Position numbers and translations under genes: made by a program
Source of the DNA: Gammaproteobacteria bacterium
Lineage (GTDB): Bacteria > Pseudomonadota > Gammaproteobacteria > Pseudomonadales > Cellvibrionaceae
Direction of reading: 5' to 3'
Length of the DNA: 64,000 nucleotides
NCBI GenBank assembly: GCA_021151835.1
Contig: JAGKWO010000033.1
Span: forward strand, 11,658 to 75,657
In this document: in pieces, positions 51,315-59,902 of the stretch
Position numbering within the stretch: the first letter of the stretch is position 1
How the letters are laid out: each line of letters starts with the position of its first letter
The notes under the pieces: model-generated
Told to the model about the DNA's origin: nothing
Databases searched by the model: none
The model's input: only the letters and a program-made list of their open reading frames with translations

Positions 51315-51476
51315 CCCAGTTAATTTTTTACCTTCAAACTCACAAGTAAACTTCGAGTCTTTAGTTGCAATCACAGATTTACATTTTGCGTCATTCAAAA
51401 CATTTAGTGTCTGTAACGCTCCGCAGGCTGACAAGTTACAAAATAAAATACAAAGCAATAAATATTTCCTAATCAT
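51306..51476 (-). CDS. small lipoprotein
   Basis: A 56-residue protein. IRKYLLLCILFCNLSACGALQTLN is a lipoprotein signal with lipobox LSAC. The mature part is short and cysteine-containing (KCKSVIATKDSKFTCEFEGKKLTGKK). Its ATG overlaps the stop of the upstream gene by 8 bp. It is the last gene of the minus-strand early operon. Perhaps a surface exclusion lipoprotein; that is speculation. Confidence 0.55.
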   Translation of the reverse strand: MIRKYLLLCILFCNLSACGALQTLNVLNDAKCKSVIATKDSKFTCEFEGKKLTGKK

Positions 51477-51753
51477 TATCCTTTTCCTTTGCGCGTTTAA
51501 GCTTCTCGATTTTCGGGCGAATAGCTCTTTGCATTGATTTCACGCGAGCCTCAAGTTGAACCAAGAATTCTCTTCCAGCGATTACAGCTGCTTTCTCAGT
51601 GCTGTAGACCTCACGCCCTAAGTAAGCGCCTTTACACGTTGGGCGCCACCCCTTCCCTGCATTTGAGTTTCCATTAACTGCGGTTACAGTTCCATTTTTT
51701 AATTGTTTGTAAAGAGCTACATCGCCAGCCGATGCTTTTTGATCATTCCGCAT
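51469..51753 (-). CDS. hypothetical phage protein
   Basis: A 94-residue basic protein from ATG 51753, which has AGGA at a normal distance; an ATG three codons upstream lies directly on the GGAGG and is less likely. NGTVTAVNGNSNAGKGWRPTCKGAYLGREVYSTEKAAVIAGREFLVQLEAR and a lysine/arginine-rich helix at the end. Overlaps the preceding gene. No family recognised. Confidence 0.55.
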   Translation of the reverse strand: MRNDQKASAGDVALYKQLKNGTVTAVNGNSNAGKGWRPTCKGAYLGREVYSTEKAAVIAGREFLVQLEARVKSMQRAIRPKIEKLKRAKEKDND

Positions 51754-51961
51754 TACGTTCATCCTCCACAGGAAAATTATGTTTCTTACAAAAATCGATT
51801 AACTTGTCTGGTGTGGGGAAACGCAGGCTAACTATTCTCCCATTTTCAAAAGAGAAATCCAATGTTGGTGTGCAGGTGCCTAAATCTTGTTGAGCTGGGC
51901 ATTGTTGAATAACTGCATCGACCAACAGGTCTTTAAATTTGTACTGCGAAAAGACACTCAT
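51743..51961 (-). CDS. hypothetical phage protein
   Basis: A 72-residue protein with a strong purine-rich ribosome site (GGGGG) upstream. LDFSFENGRIVSLRFPTPDKLIDFCKKHNFPV resembles small phage proteins with an alpha/beta fold. Overlaps the next gene by 11 bp. Part of the early operon; role unknown. Confidence 0.55.
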   Translation of the reverse strand: MSVFSQYKFKDLLVDAVIQQCPAQQDLGTCTPTLDFSFENGRIVSLRFPTPDKLIDFCKKHNFPVEDERNAE

Positions 51962-51974
51962 CCCCCAAACCCCC

Positions 51975-52928
51975 TTACAGAATTACTGTTTGAACTAGCT
52001 GATATTGTTTGCCTTCTTTGGTTACCTGTTTTTTCTCTATCAGGTAATCCATTATTTTTTTGGCATCCGGGTGCCGCACTTTTCCTTCCTTGATAACTCG
52101 CCGCATGCTGGGTGGTTGCCCGAATATTCCCGCCAGTATTTGTGCGGCCAGATCTTTTTCCTGCTGGTTTAATTCATTCGGTTTTTGTTGCTCGGTTGGT
52201 GGTGATTTTGTTGGTGCTGGTGAGCTGGTTTTTTCTTGTGGTTTTGCGGGTGCAGGAGCTGAAACCGGCAAAGGTTTGTTACTCATGCCGCTAAGGGCGA
52301 GTAACGCGGATATCGCGCAAATATCTACGATTAGAGCGAGCGCCATAAACGCGCCCTGGCGAACCACATCCGGAGACTGCCCCAAGGGTATTGCCATGGC
52401 TGAAAAAAGCGATTGTGCGTTGCCCTGCACTGCTTGGCGGTAGTCTTTGATTTCCGCCAGTGCTTTATCGCGTTGTTGTTCGAGCACTTTTACTTTTTCC
52501 GAGTTTTCATAGGCACGACTGCGGTAACTGCCCTGGGCGTCGGCGGCGATCAAACCATTTAACGTATCAATCTGCTGTTGCAGGCTGTTTAGCTGTTGTT
52601 TCTTGGTTTGGTATTCCAGGCTGTTTTGTTGCACTGATTGTGTTTGCTGGTTGTAAGCGTTCTCTAAAAAACCAGTGGTCGCCGCAACAGAAATTGCGAG
52701 CAACACAACACCCATGAGCAACAACCCCGCCCCACCAATATTGCGTTTTTTCAGGTAATAAATTCCCGCCGGAAAAAATGAATATTTGCAGGCTTCTAAT
52801 GCAGTGGCAGTAACACCGGCCAGCAGTTTTCCAAATTGATCAGTTGGCATTGATGACCAAAACAGTACGGCGCTGGATAGCGTTACCGTGCACAAAAGCA
52901 GTGTTGATAATGCGATTATGAATTTCAT
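51975..52928 (-). CDS. coiled-coil membrane protein with winged-helix-like C-terminus
   Basis: A 317-residue protein from ATG 52928 (the frame also has a GTG one codon upstream). Three N-terminal hydrophobic segments, a Q-rich coiled coil (QTQSVQQNSLEYQTKKQQLNSLQQQIDTLNGLI), a fourth segment (GAFMALALIVDICAISALLAL), a proline-rich linker, and a C-terminal domain, KDLAAQILAGIFGQPPSMRRVIKEGKVRHPDAKKIMDYLIEKKQVTKEGKQYQLV, that looks like a small winged helix. It could anchor a DNA- or replication-linked complex at the membrane. Unknown family. Confidence 0.6.
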   Translation of the reverse strand: MKFIIALSTLLLCTVTLSSAVLFWSSMPTDQFGKLLAGVTATALEACKYSFFPAGIYYLKKRNIGGAGLLLMGVVLLAISVAATTGFLENAYNQQTQSVQQNSLEYQTKKQQLNSLQQQIDTLNGLIAADAQGSYRSRAYENSEKVKVLEQQRDKALAEIKDYRQAVQGNAQSLFSAMAIPLGQSPDVVRQGAFMALALIVDICAISALLALSGMSNKPLPVSAPAPAKPQEKTSSPAPTKSPPTEQQKPNELNQQEKDLAAQILAGIFGQPPSMRRVIKEGKVRHPDAKKIMDYLIEKKQVTKEGKQYQLVQTVIL

Positions 52929-52938
52929 CACTTATGCC

Positions 52939-53385
52939 TCACGCACGCGGCTCAAAAAAACTTTTGATAATTTTCTGAGCTTCCGCCAAATCCGCCAGTG
53001 CTTCACTGCGCAAGGTTTCGTTTAAGTGACCGGACATTAAGCAGCCGCGCCCGAGAACTAATGCGCTTTTAATTTTTTCGATTTGCTTTTCGTCCAGCGT
53101 GATAGTGCTACGACGAATTTCTTTTTTTGGAGCTGGCGCTGGTGCCGGTAACGGCGTGCATGCAATTACGGGTATACGTGCAGCGAAGGGCAATACAAAA
53201 ACATTGTTGTTGCCGGTTTGGATTTCCATTTTGTTTTCCTCTTTGGCTATGACTTGGTTTTTTAAAGTGATGATTAACATCGGGTTATGTTGAACCTGTT
53301 CCCATGTGAAGTGATTGCAAAGAACAGGTGTATTTTCAAAAGCGATTTTGATTTCTTCTTCGGTGACTTCCTCCAAATTACGCAT
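52939..53385 (-). CDS. hypothetical phage protein
   Basis: A 148-residue protein. The N-terminus is VTEEEIKIAFENTPVLCNHFTWEQVQHNPMLIITLKNQVIAKEENKM, then a proline/alanine linker (TPLPAPAPAPKKE) and a helical C-terminal part, STITLDEKQIEKIKSALVLGRGCLMSGHLNETLRSEALADLAEAQKIIKSFF. Overlaps the previous gene by 8 bp. No family recognised; early operon. Confidence 0.5.
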   Translation of the reverse strand: MRNLEEVTEEEIKIAFENTPVLCNHFTWEQVQHNPMLIITLKNQVIAKEENKMEIQTGNNNVFVLPFAARIPVIACTPLPAPAPAPKKEIRRSTITLDEKQIEKIKSALVLGRGCLMSGHLNETLRSEALADLAEAQKIIKSFFEPRA

Positions 53386-53731
53386 GGCATTTACTCCGAT
53401 GGGCAGTTTTGAATTTGCGTTGACGAATTGCCTTCAATTCCAGGCGCATCGCTTTCAGGTGTTTGCGCATTTCCTTCATCTGCTCTGAGGTGTAATGCGC
53501 GATTGATTCCTCAACCTGGTGCGGTGTGCAGTAGGTGATTAACCACCACGCCTCACAGCGATAAAGGCGATTGCGGAAGGCTTCTGTTTGCAGCGCTGGT
53601 TGGCCTGCAATGAATGCCTCGCGCTCTTGCCTTGGTTTCTTGGTGAATAGCTCCCACGCCATGCAGTCAGCGCGGAAATCCTGGCTTTTTGGGTTATCTG
53701 GATCGGTCAAAAAGTGGGGCAAATTGCTCAT
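53378..53731 (-). CDS. hypothetical phage protein
   Basis: A 117-residue protein. ATG 53731 has AGAGGA six bases upstream and is preferred over the ATG two codons earlier. SNLPHFLTDPDNPKSQDFRADCMAWELFTKKPRQEREAFIA is followed by RLYRCEAWWLITYCTPHQVEESIAHYTSEQMKEMRKHLKAM, helical and basic. First gene after the iteron region. Function unknown. Confidence 0.55.
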   Translation of the reverse strand: MSNLPHFLTDPDNPKSQDFRADCMAWELFTKKPRQEREAFIAGQPALQTEAFRNRLYRCEAWWLITYCTPHQVEESIAHYTSEQMKEMRKHLKAMRLELKAIRQRKFKTAHRSKCHA

Positions 53732-53777
53732 TTCCATTCCTCTTGCTTCCGCCTGTTAAGGGGGGTAACTAAAAAAC

Positions 53778-53961
53778 TGTAAAAGCTGTAAAACCTGTAA
53801 AAGCCCAGTATCCATGCGGGTTTCCATCGATTTACCGTTACAAAACCTTGTAAAAGTGCTGTAAAAAACGTAAAACAATTTTTTTACAAGCTTTTACAAG
53901 GGTTTTACAAAGAGAAATCACGTAACCTATTGATATAAATGAAAATAATTTGACTTTTACA
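53778..53961. repeat. iteron array, candidate phage replication origin
   Basis: Nine copies of TGTAAAA: five on the plus strand (53778, 53787 and 53796 spaced exactly 9 bp, then 53849 and 53860) and four on the minus strand as TTTTACA (53882, 53892, 53903, 53955). They lie between the primase gene and the next early gene in AT-rich DNA. Clustered direct and inverted repeats next to a primase gene are typical of replication origins. Confidence 0.6.
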
Positions 53962-54034
53962 ATTTTTACGGTTTTCCGTGGATACCTTCTTTTCTTTTTT
54001 TGCTCCCATCTAGGAAACAAAAAAATACGTTAAA

Positions 54035-56725
54035 TCAATCACTTACGGATTCCGGCGGTTTTTCGAACACAAAGCACCTTGTTTGCTTCCTGGTAATACG
54101 TGATACCACTGGTTTTTCCTTTATGAACCGTGGGCAGGTACTACCGGGTAACAGCTTTTTAAGGTCATCAATCGAAAGCGTTTCTTGATTTCGTTTACGG
54201 CATTGCTCGTAAAAATCGTTAAGATTCACCGCTATCTGTTGCTTGTTTACAGAGTGGTTAAGCTTCTCGTTCGGAAGCTCATCTTCATTCCCTTTTTCAT
54301 CGATCAACGTCATCACCTGGTCGTTGATGTGGTGGTAGGTTTCCCAAAATTTCTGTACAAGCGGGTGATCTGCCTTTAAGCGGTATTCGCGTTCTTTTGC
54401 TCGATTAACCATGTGTGCAAAAACGGAATCCAGCACCGGCTTTTGCAGGTTGTCGAACAACACTGTCAGCGCGTCGCACGCGGCCATGACCTGTGCGTGG
54501 TTATCGATAATCCGCTGGCTTTTGATGTTGGTGAACTTGGTCAGATTGAGACGGTGGTAATCAAACGCAGCAAAAAACTTCGCTAAATACTGCTGCTCAT
54601 TGGTGAGGGCCAAATGCAAGTAACCGGCTAAGTCATCGACCGACATTTTTTTTAATCGATCAGCGATAGAACGGTTTTCAATTTTCTTATGTGCAGTCGT
54701 GCAATGCAGATGAACAATACGGCTCATGGTTGCGTCACTGGAATTGACACTTTCATTCTGGGTAATTACCAGGGCGCCGCGAAATATTGATTCGTTAACC
54801 TGGTTGTCATTGGTTTTTACGCCCCGACTCATTAACACGCCGTCGAGGTCAAATATTTTTTTGAAATCATCCCAGTCCACCGATTTGGACGGGCGGCCAC
54901 CCTTCCCCTTTGATAAATCGGCTTCGCGGTCACTCTCCACCAACACCACTGGCAAGTTACTTAATTGCGATAACGTTCTGCCGCGTGATGAATCGGACGT
55001 GGTTAGGATGTCGATGCCTTCGTAATTCTCGCGGCCGAATAACTTCCAAAGGAAACGGATTAGCGTGGTTTTGCCTGCTTCCTTTTCCCCGGTTAATTCC
55101 AGAAATGGGAACGACTGGTGCGCTTCTTTAATTTGACGCGTGAAAAGTGCTGCTGTGAAATAACCCAGGGCGGCGAGTCCGTTCAAGTCAAACACCTTGA
55201 TAAAATCTGGAAGTATTTTTTTATCGAACTTTTCGGTGTGTACGAAGTTGACATTTTTTAATGTAGTTTTTAAACCGCAATCTTTAAACGCAACGTAACC
55301 GTGTTTGTTGACCGGGTAGCATTTTCCATCCTTGTAACCAGCAGACGGAAACACATAGGCACGGTTGGTTTCATCGAAACCAATAAAGGGAATTGTTTCT
55401 ACTGTTAAGCTACTACTTCTAGCCCACTGTTTTTTTAGCCAAACGAAATCACCTTGGCTGCCATTGAATTCCAGCCACGTCATTTTGTTAAGCAATGCCA
55501 ATGAAAAGTTTTCGCGTTTTGATAGGTTTGCCGCCGTGAATTCAAGGTTTTCACCTTTAGGCGCAGTCTTGGTGAAAGCACTGAAAACATACTTACGCTC
55601 AGCAGTAAACTTATCTACTTCGGCGTGATGGTATTGCAACTCACAATTGAGAATTGGATTAACTTTGGCGTTAGTTTCGAATACGTTCCCGTGTTCATAA
55701 AAATCTATTTTTTCGTCAGCCAGTTTTTTGGTGATTTCGCTAACATCAACCTCGATGCCGTAAGTTTCTTTATTAAAACTCATCACGGTATGCGGATAAG
55801 GCTTCCAACAATACAAGGCAAACGCCTTTTGCATTGCTGTTTCTGCCGCGAGCATACGACCGCGCCATTTGCAGTCATCAAGATACTTATCGTTGAGTCT
55901 TCCTTCGCGGTAAAGGTCATCCCAATCGAGTTCGGCAGAATGGGGTTGCACAATACGTGCAGCTTCTTTCAGCGAATTAATTTCTTTCAGGTATTTTAAA
56001 TTTGCGAGGTCGCCAGCTTGGCCAGCGTCATAGCCCAGGCACCACGTAATGTTGCGCTTTAAATTAGCGTTGATGAGTTCACGCGGTAAACTGCTTGTGC
56101 TGAATGCGGCAACCGCTTTATAGCCAGCAAGGTAAAAAGCTATTGCGTGAAAAATTCCCTCCACTATGTAAATGAAATCACCGTCGCAAATATCCATTCC
56201 CGGTGGCATCCAGTGCTTGCCCCGGTATTGAATATCTTTTTTGAAATCAGCTTTTATCGGTTTACCTCTGTGCTTGGTAAACTTTTGAATATCGCGGTTG
56301 TTAATCAGGCGATCCCACCAAAAGCCATCCCACAAATGGAAGCGCACAGTCGGCCCATAACTGCCATCGTCAAGCACCACAGAACCTTGCTCAAACCAAC
56401 GTTCAGTTTTTATTAAGTCAAAACCCCGCATGCTCATATACGCCTTTGCGGTCGCATTGGGGTCTTCGTTTGATGCCGGGAATTTATCTTGCAGGTTTTC
56501 CCACAAATATTTGTAGCGGGACATCGTGGCTTCGGTGTATCCGCAACTACTTCCAATGTGACTACATGCAAGGCGATGCGGTTGGTCTAAACCAATAAAA
56601 AGCGTTTTACGTTTGCATCCGGGGCAACGCAGTCCACTGATGTGGCGCTTGTTTTCATTGCCGGTTTTATATTCGAGCGCGGAATCATTACGGATTGCGT
56701 CGAGTATTTGATCGTCAAAATTCAT
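54035..56725 (-). CDS. phage primase-helicase
   Basis: An 896-residue replication protein. An N-terminal zinc finger (C34-x2-C37 and C54...C61 in RCPGCKRKTL and ACSHIGSSCGY), a TOPRIM-like region in which a GDFIYIVEGIFHAIAFYLAGYKAV motif contributes E and D residues (WCLGYDAGQAGD), and a C-terminal P-loop ATPase with Walker A LTGEKEAGKTTL at about residue 543. The downstream part (VVLVESDREAD, MSRIVHLHC) fits a helicase of the DUF927/phage primase group. It probably opens the origin formed by the iterons downstream. Confidence 0.85.
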   Translation of the reverse strand: MNFDDQILDAIRNDSALEYKTGNENKRHISGLRCPGCKRKTLFIGLDQPHRLACSHIGSSCGYTEATMSRYKYLWENLQDKFPASNEDPNATAKAYMSMRGFDLIKTERWFEQGSVVLDDGSYGPTVRFHLWDGFWWDRLINNRDIQKFTKHRGKPIKADFKKDIQYRGKHWMPPGMDICDGDFIYIVEGIFHAIAFYLAGYKAVAAFSTSSLPRELINANLKRNITWCLGYDAGQAGDLANLKYLKEINSLKEAARIVQPHSAELDWDDLYREGRLNDKYLDDCKWRGRMLAAETAMQKAFALYCWKPYPHTVMSFNKETYGIEVDVSEITKKLADEKIDFYEHGNVFETNAKVNPILNCELQYHHAEVDKFTAERKYVFSAFTKTAPKGENLEFTAANLSKRENFSLALLNKMTWLEFNGSQGDFVWLKKQWARSSSLTVETIPFIGFDETNRAYVFPSAGYKDGKCYPVNKHGYVAFKDCGLKTTLKNVNFVHTEKFDKKILPDFIKVFDLNGLAALGYFTAALFTRQIKEAHQSFPFLELTGEKEAGKTTLIRFLWKLFGRENYEGIDILTTSDSSRGRTLSQLSNLPVVLVESDREADLSKGKGGRPSKSVDWDDFKKIFDLDGVLMSRGVKTNDNQVNESIFRGALVITQNESVNSSDATMSRIVHLHCTTAHKKIENRSIADRLKKMSVDDLAGYLHLALTNEQQYLAKFFAAFDYHRLNLTKFTNIKSQRIIDNHAQVMAACDALTVLFDNLQKPVLDSVFAHMVNRAKEREYRLKADHPLVQKFWETYHHINDQVMTLIDEKGNEDELPNEKLNHSVNKQQIAVNLNDFYEQCRKRNQETLSIDDLKKLLPGSTCPRFIKEKPVVSRITRKQTRCFVFEKPPESVSD

Positions 56726-56751
56726 GCGGGTAACTCCACCAGGTGTAATTT

Positions 56752-56964
56752 TTATTCTTCTTCACGGCTGGTGTTTTGGTCAGGTTCGTTCAAGCAGTCA
56801 TGGGTCAGCTTGGCAATATTGATAAAACGACGCTTACCCATTTTTTTGGTGGGGATTTGAAGTTCAACGACCATAGAACGGACTGATGCAGGGGTAACTC
56901 CCGCTTTCTCCGCAAATTTGTCGATGGTCATAACGGGGGTATCTAAAACAATTTGATTGGACAT
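56752..56964 (-). CDS. Cox-like excisionase/regulator
   Basis: A 70-residue protein from ATG 56964, with a weak ribosome site; a longer frame to 57045 is not supported. VMTIDKFAEKAGVTPASVRSMVVELQIPTKKMGKRRFINIAKL is a small winged helix like P2 Cox. Cox directs excision and blocks the lysogenic promoter. It is divergent from the repressor gene and is the first gene of the early operon. Confidence 0.7.
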   Translation of the reverse strand: MSNQIVLDTPVMTIDKFAEKAGVTPASVRSMVVELQIPTKKMGKRRFINIAKLTHDCLNEPDQNTSREEE

Positions 56965-56989
56965 TTTTTGCCACTCCAGATTTTTGATG

Positions 56990-57025
56990 AAATATATTGA
57001 TCGACTATGTTCATCAAATATATTG
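56990..57025. promoter_or_regulatory. operator-like direct repeats between cox-like and repressor genes
   Basis: AAATATATTG occurs at 56990-56999 and 57016-57025, 26 bp apart, in the divergent promoter region of the lysis-lysogeny switch. Likely Cox or repressor binding sites. Confidence 0.55.
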
Positions 57026-57158
57026 GTGTAAAGGTTACACGTCAATAAGAATCCAGCAAAAACAGTAAAAATCCAGTAAATTAGCGCTGTGTATTAATTA
57101 CATGCATATATTGCATGTTGCATTTACTAATAACTTAACGCTATTAAAAGGACGAGGA

Positions 57159-57494
57159 ATGACCATAAGCGCAGCTAAACGAGTTAAAGCCGTGCGGGAG
57201 TTGTTGGGACTCACGAGACCCGCCTTCTGTGAGCTGGTAGGAATTGAGTTTTCAAGAATGGCAACACTTGAACATGACCGAGCACGTATGTCAGTCGAAG
57301 AGTTGGCCCTTATTGACAATGTATTACCCGAATTCACCACGTACTTGTTACACGGCAAGAGCTTGGATTTGGCCTTACTATCAGCCAGTCCAAATGAGAT
57401 GTTTAAATTTGTAGTTTTGCGAATTAGGAACGGGGAAATCCCCAGCGGTTATGGATTGGAAGAGGTAATTGTGGATGGCAGTAAAAAGCAGTGA
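57159..57494 (+). CDS. XRE-family phage repressor (C-like)
   Basis: A 111-residue protein from ATG 57159, which has an AGGACGAGG ribosome site; the frame open from 57102 is longer but lacks one. The helix-turn-helix is SAAKRVKAVRELLGLTRPAFCELVGIEFSRMATLEHDRARMSVEELALIDNVLP. Size and place next to int and opposite cox fit a P2 C-type repressor of the lytic genes. Its end overlaps the integrase start by 20 bp. Confidence 0.75.
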   Translation: MTISAAKRVKAVRELLGLTRPAFCELVGIEFSRMATLEHDRARMSVEELALIDNVLPEFTTYLLHGKSLDLALLSASPNEMFKFVVLRIRNGEIPSGYGLEEVIVDGSKKQ

Positions 57495-58542
57495 TAAGAA
57501 AAAGCAGATTGCACCAGGTATTTGGCAACTGAACGATGGACGCTTTTATGGTGAGGTTCGCCCAAAGGGAGCAACTAGTCAGCGACTACGAAAAATTTCG
57601 GATAAATTAGCGACCATCAAAGAGTGGATGGTGAGCACGCAGGCTGCTGCAAAAACAAGCACAGGCAAAACTGCTGCAAAAGATAAACGTACACTCTCCG
57701 ACTTGGCCAATGAGTGGCAAAACCTTTATGGCTATACCCTCAAGGACAATGAACGACATTCGGTGCTGCTGGCAATTTGTAAGCGAATTGGTGACCCGAT
57801 AGCAAAGTCATTCACTGCGGAAGATTTTTTAATTTATCGCAAAACTCGCTTAGAAAACAATCAACAAAGCATAGGAAAGCCGGTAAGTCCCAATACCGTT
57901 AACCATGAGCAGGCTTATTTATCAGCCATGTTTGGCACACTGATTAAGCTTAAAAAGTGGGATACGAATCCGTTAAAAGCTGTTCCTAAATTAAAGATTG
58001 ATGATCCAGGGCTTACATTCCTAGAGTTGGATCAAATTGATGAACTTTTGTCCGCGATGCAGTATTCGTTAAATAGGGATTTGGTAACTATCGCTAAGAT
58101 TTGTTTGTCCACCGGCGCGCGCTGGGGCGAAGCCAGTAATTTGCTGGCACAAAACGTTAAACACGGCCAAGTGCAATTCATCAATACCAAAAGTGGTAAA
58201 ACTCGTTCAATTCCAATCAGCAAGGAATTGGAACGAGAGATTTTCTCCGGGCGACCACGCATTGGCCGGTTATTTGCCGATATTTCATATAAAACTGCTT
58301 TCAAGAATGCATTGAAACGCGCACATATTGATCTACCAGAGGGCCAAATGACCCATGTTTTGCGACATACCTTCGCCAGTATTTTCATGATTCAGGATGG
58401 AAACATTTTGAAACTGAGGGAGATCCTTGGGCATGCGTCACTGGAGATGACTATGCGCTATGCACACCTAGCTCCCAAGCACCTTACACAGGCATTAACT
58501 CACAATCCGCTTGCAGTTTTGGCAGCACAGAAAGCGGCATGA
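57475..58542 (+). CDS. tyrosine integrase
   Basis: A 355-residue phage integrase from ATG 57475 with AGAGG upstream. The catalytic residues are R216 (STGARWGEA), H294-x-x-R297 (THVLRHTFA), H320 (ILGHASLEMT) and Y329 (MRYAHL). The N-terminal part forms arm-binding and core-binding domains. It lies about 200 bp from attR and should recombine tRNA-His attB with phage attP. Confidence 0.95.
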   Translation: MAVKSSDKKKQIAPGIWQLNDGRFYGEVRPKGATSQRLRKISDKLATIKEWMVSTQAAAKTSTGKTAAKDKRTLSDLANEWQNLYGYTLKDNERHSVLLAICKRIGDPIAKSFTAEDFLIYRKTRLENNQQSIGKPVSPNTVNHEQAYLSAMFGTLIKLKKWDTNPLKAVPKLKIDDPGLTFLELDQIDELLSAMQYSLNRDLVTIAKICLSTGARWGEASNLLAQNVKHGQVQFINTKSGKTRSIPISKELEREIFSGRPRIGRLFADISYKTAFKNALKRAHIDLPEGQMTHVLRHTFASIFMIQDGNILKLREILGHASLEMTMRYAHLAPKHLTQALTHNPLAVLAAQKAA

Positions 58543-58632
58543 TTGGCTGGACCGCAAACCACTCCAATACAAGAAAAAACGAAAGTAAAAACACTCTTTT
58601 CGACACATGGAATGGTGTCCTAAAAGAGGCAA

Positions 58633-58654
58633 AAGGGTCCATCAAGTGTCCACA
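58633..58654 (+). repeat. tandem 11-bp repeats, candidate integrase arm sites (right)
   Basis: AAGGGTCCATC followed by AAGTGTCCACA, matching the tandem pair at 17394-17415 near attL. Located between the integrase gene and attR. Confidence 0.6.
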
Positions 58655-58742
58655 AAAACCAACAATTACAGTGGAATACCAGCAAAACCGGAAATCCTAA
58701 GTGATTGATTTTGATGAATTTTATTTGTTATTTATGTCTTTA

Positions 58743-58797
58743 CTGGATTGTGATTCCAGTGGTCGTGGGTTCGAGCCCCATCAGCCACCCCATATTT
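58743..58797 (+). repeat. attR core repeat (3' fragment of tRNA-His)
   Basis: Perfect 55-bp copy of 17240-17294. It is only the 3' part of the tRNA, so it is not a second tRNA gene. Similarity with the attL side continues loosely for about 40 bp. Confidence 0.93.
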
Positions 58798-59100
58798 TCC
58801 TCGCAGTAAATCCTCTTAAAATCAAAAGCCTAATTGCCAGCTCGCAATTATTTCAGCTTTAATAATTTCAACTATTTTCAAACTTTAAATTGTTCACTTA
58901 TTTGTCTGCAACTCCGCATCTGTCATTTCCAAACGCGCCACCTCATAGCCGAATTCATCGTATCGCTTGTTTCTTATGGATTAGATCGCGTTTGGGTTCC
59001 ATTCAAATAGAAAGGCATTTTAGAGTGCAACTAAAAGTGGTGAATTTCCTCAGCATATAATGCTGCCGAAAGGCGCGAAGCCGGCCAAGAGCACCACTAA
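58798..59100. other. intergenic region right of attR
   Basis: About 300 bp of host DNA. Apart from a small AGCATATAATGCTG hairpin-like repeat near 59053-59066, no gene or clear site was found. Confidence 0.4.
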
Positions 59101-59391
59101 ATGAGTTATAAACTGCGACACGACCGAGAAAAGTTTCTCAGCTTCGATATCTCTGCATACGATATCGAAACGAAAATGAAACATATTGATGTGGATAACA
59201 ACGCTCGCGCAATTGATGAGACGGGTTATGTAGATATGCAATCATTCAAAGAAGAAACATTAAAAGACCAATTATTATTTCAAACTGAATTTAGCAATTA
59301 CCGCAACATGTACCGCAATGAAGAATTTAAAAAGTTAGTTGGATCTAATGGATACAAGGCCTGTATTTTTCAACTGATCTGGCGTGCGTGA
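59101..59391 (+). CDS. hypothetical protein
   Basis: A 96-residue frame, MSYKLRHDREKFLSFDISAYDIETKMKHIDVDNNARAIDETG onward, charged and probably helical. No family is recognised and no clear ribosome site precedes the ATG, so it may be spurious or a decayed gene. It lies between attR and the small membrane protein. Confidence 0.4.
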   Translation: MSYKLRHDREKFLSFDISAYDIETKMKHIDVDNNARAIDETGYVDMQSFKEETLKDQLLFQTEFSNYRNMYRNEEFKKLVGSNGYKACIFQLIWRA

Positions 59392-59437
59392 ACGAACCTT
59401 GAGAATTTCTTTCCGTCCTCGCCCGCCAGCTTGTTTT

Positions 59438-59587
59438 CTAATCCAAAAAATTCTCACATTTCACATAAATCGCCACATCCGGGCAGGCGGTTTTATGTTC
59501 GTAATAAAGTAAAAAAGCAAATCCAATAACCAAAACAACACCGACAGTCATAATAATTTTTTTGGATGTACTCATGGCCTTTCGCAT
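59438..59587 (-). CDS. small membrane protein
   Basis: A 49-residue protein from ATG 59587, with AGGAG eight bases upstream. A single membrane segment (IIMTVGVVLVIGFAFLLYY) is followed by EHKTACPDVAIYVKCENFLD with two cysteines outside. Probably a small membrane-anchored protein; function unknown. Confidence 0.5.
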   Translation of the reverse strand: MRKAMSTSKKIIMTVGVVLVIGFAFLLYYEHKTACPDVAIYVKCENFLD

Positions 59588-59902
59588 TTGAACTTCTCCT
59601 TTCAGTGCTTGAGGTGCTTTTAAACAATAGGTATTACTAAGAGTGATGCACACAATGTTAGTTCATCGGGCATCTTTGAATGGGGAAATGGGCCACAGTT
59701 GCGGCATAAACGCTCCTATCGAAAATGATAACCCTTTGTTTTATATGAATTTTGATTAGTAATCACCGCCCTACTGCTACCCTCGCCGGCGTTTAAACAC
59801 CCAAATGGATTAAATTCCCTTGGCGGTGCAAGGCTGCTGTGGGAAAATGCCGGCCATTTCATTTCAGCCTCTTTTCAATTCATCTTGCAGGTATTAGCAC
59901 CT

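Larger units (their letters stand above)
17240..58797. mobile_element. P2-type prophage integrated in tRNA-His
   Basis: About 41.6 kb bounded by a 55-bp perfect direct repeat of the tRNA-His 3' part (17240-17294 and 58743-58797). It contains an integrase and repressor at the right end, a Cox-like protein, primase-helicase, the full P2-like head set (Q, P, O, N, M, L), tail completion, sheath/tube (DUF2586/DUF2597), tape measure, baseplate J/I/V/D-type genes, fibre, lysis genes and Ogr. No essential module is visibly missing or broken, so it could be an inducible phage. Accessory genes lie next to attL and between ogr and the early operon. Confidence 0.95.

Noticed and set aside
53778..53961. 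CRISPR-like repeats
   Set aside because: Units are 7-9 bp, adjacent and partly inverted, with no spacers of uniform length; more like iterons.
58743..58797. Second tRNA-His gene
   Set aside because: Only the 3' part from the anticodon stem on is present; it is the attR repeat.
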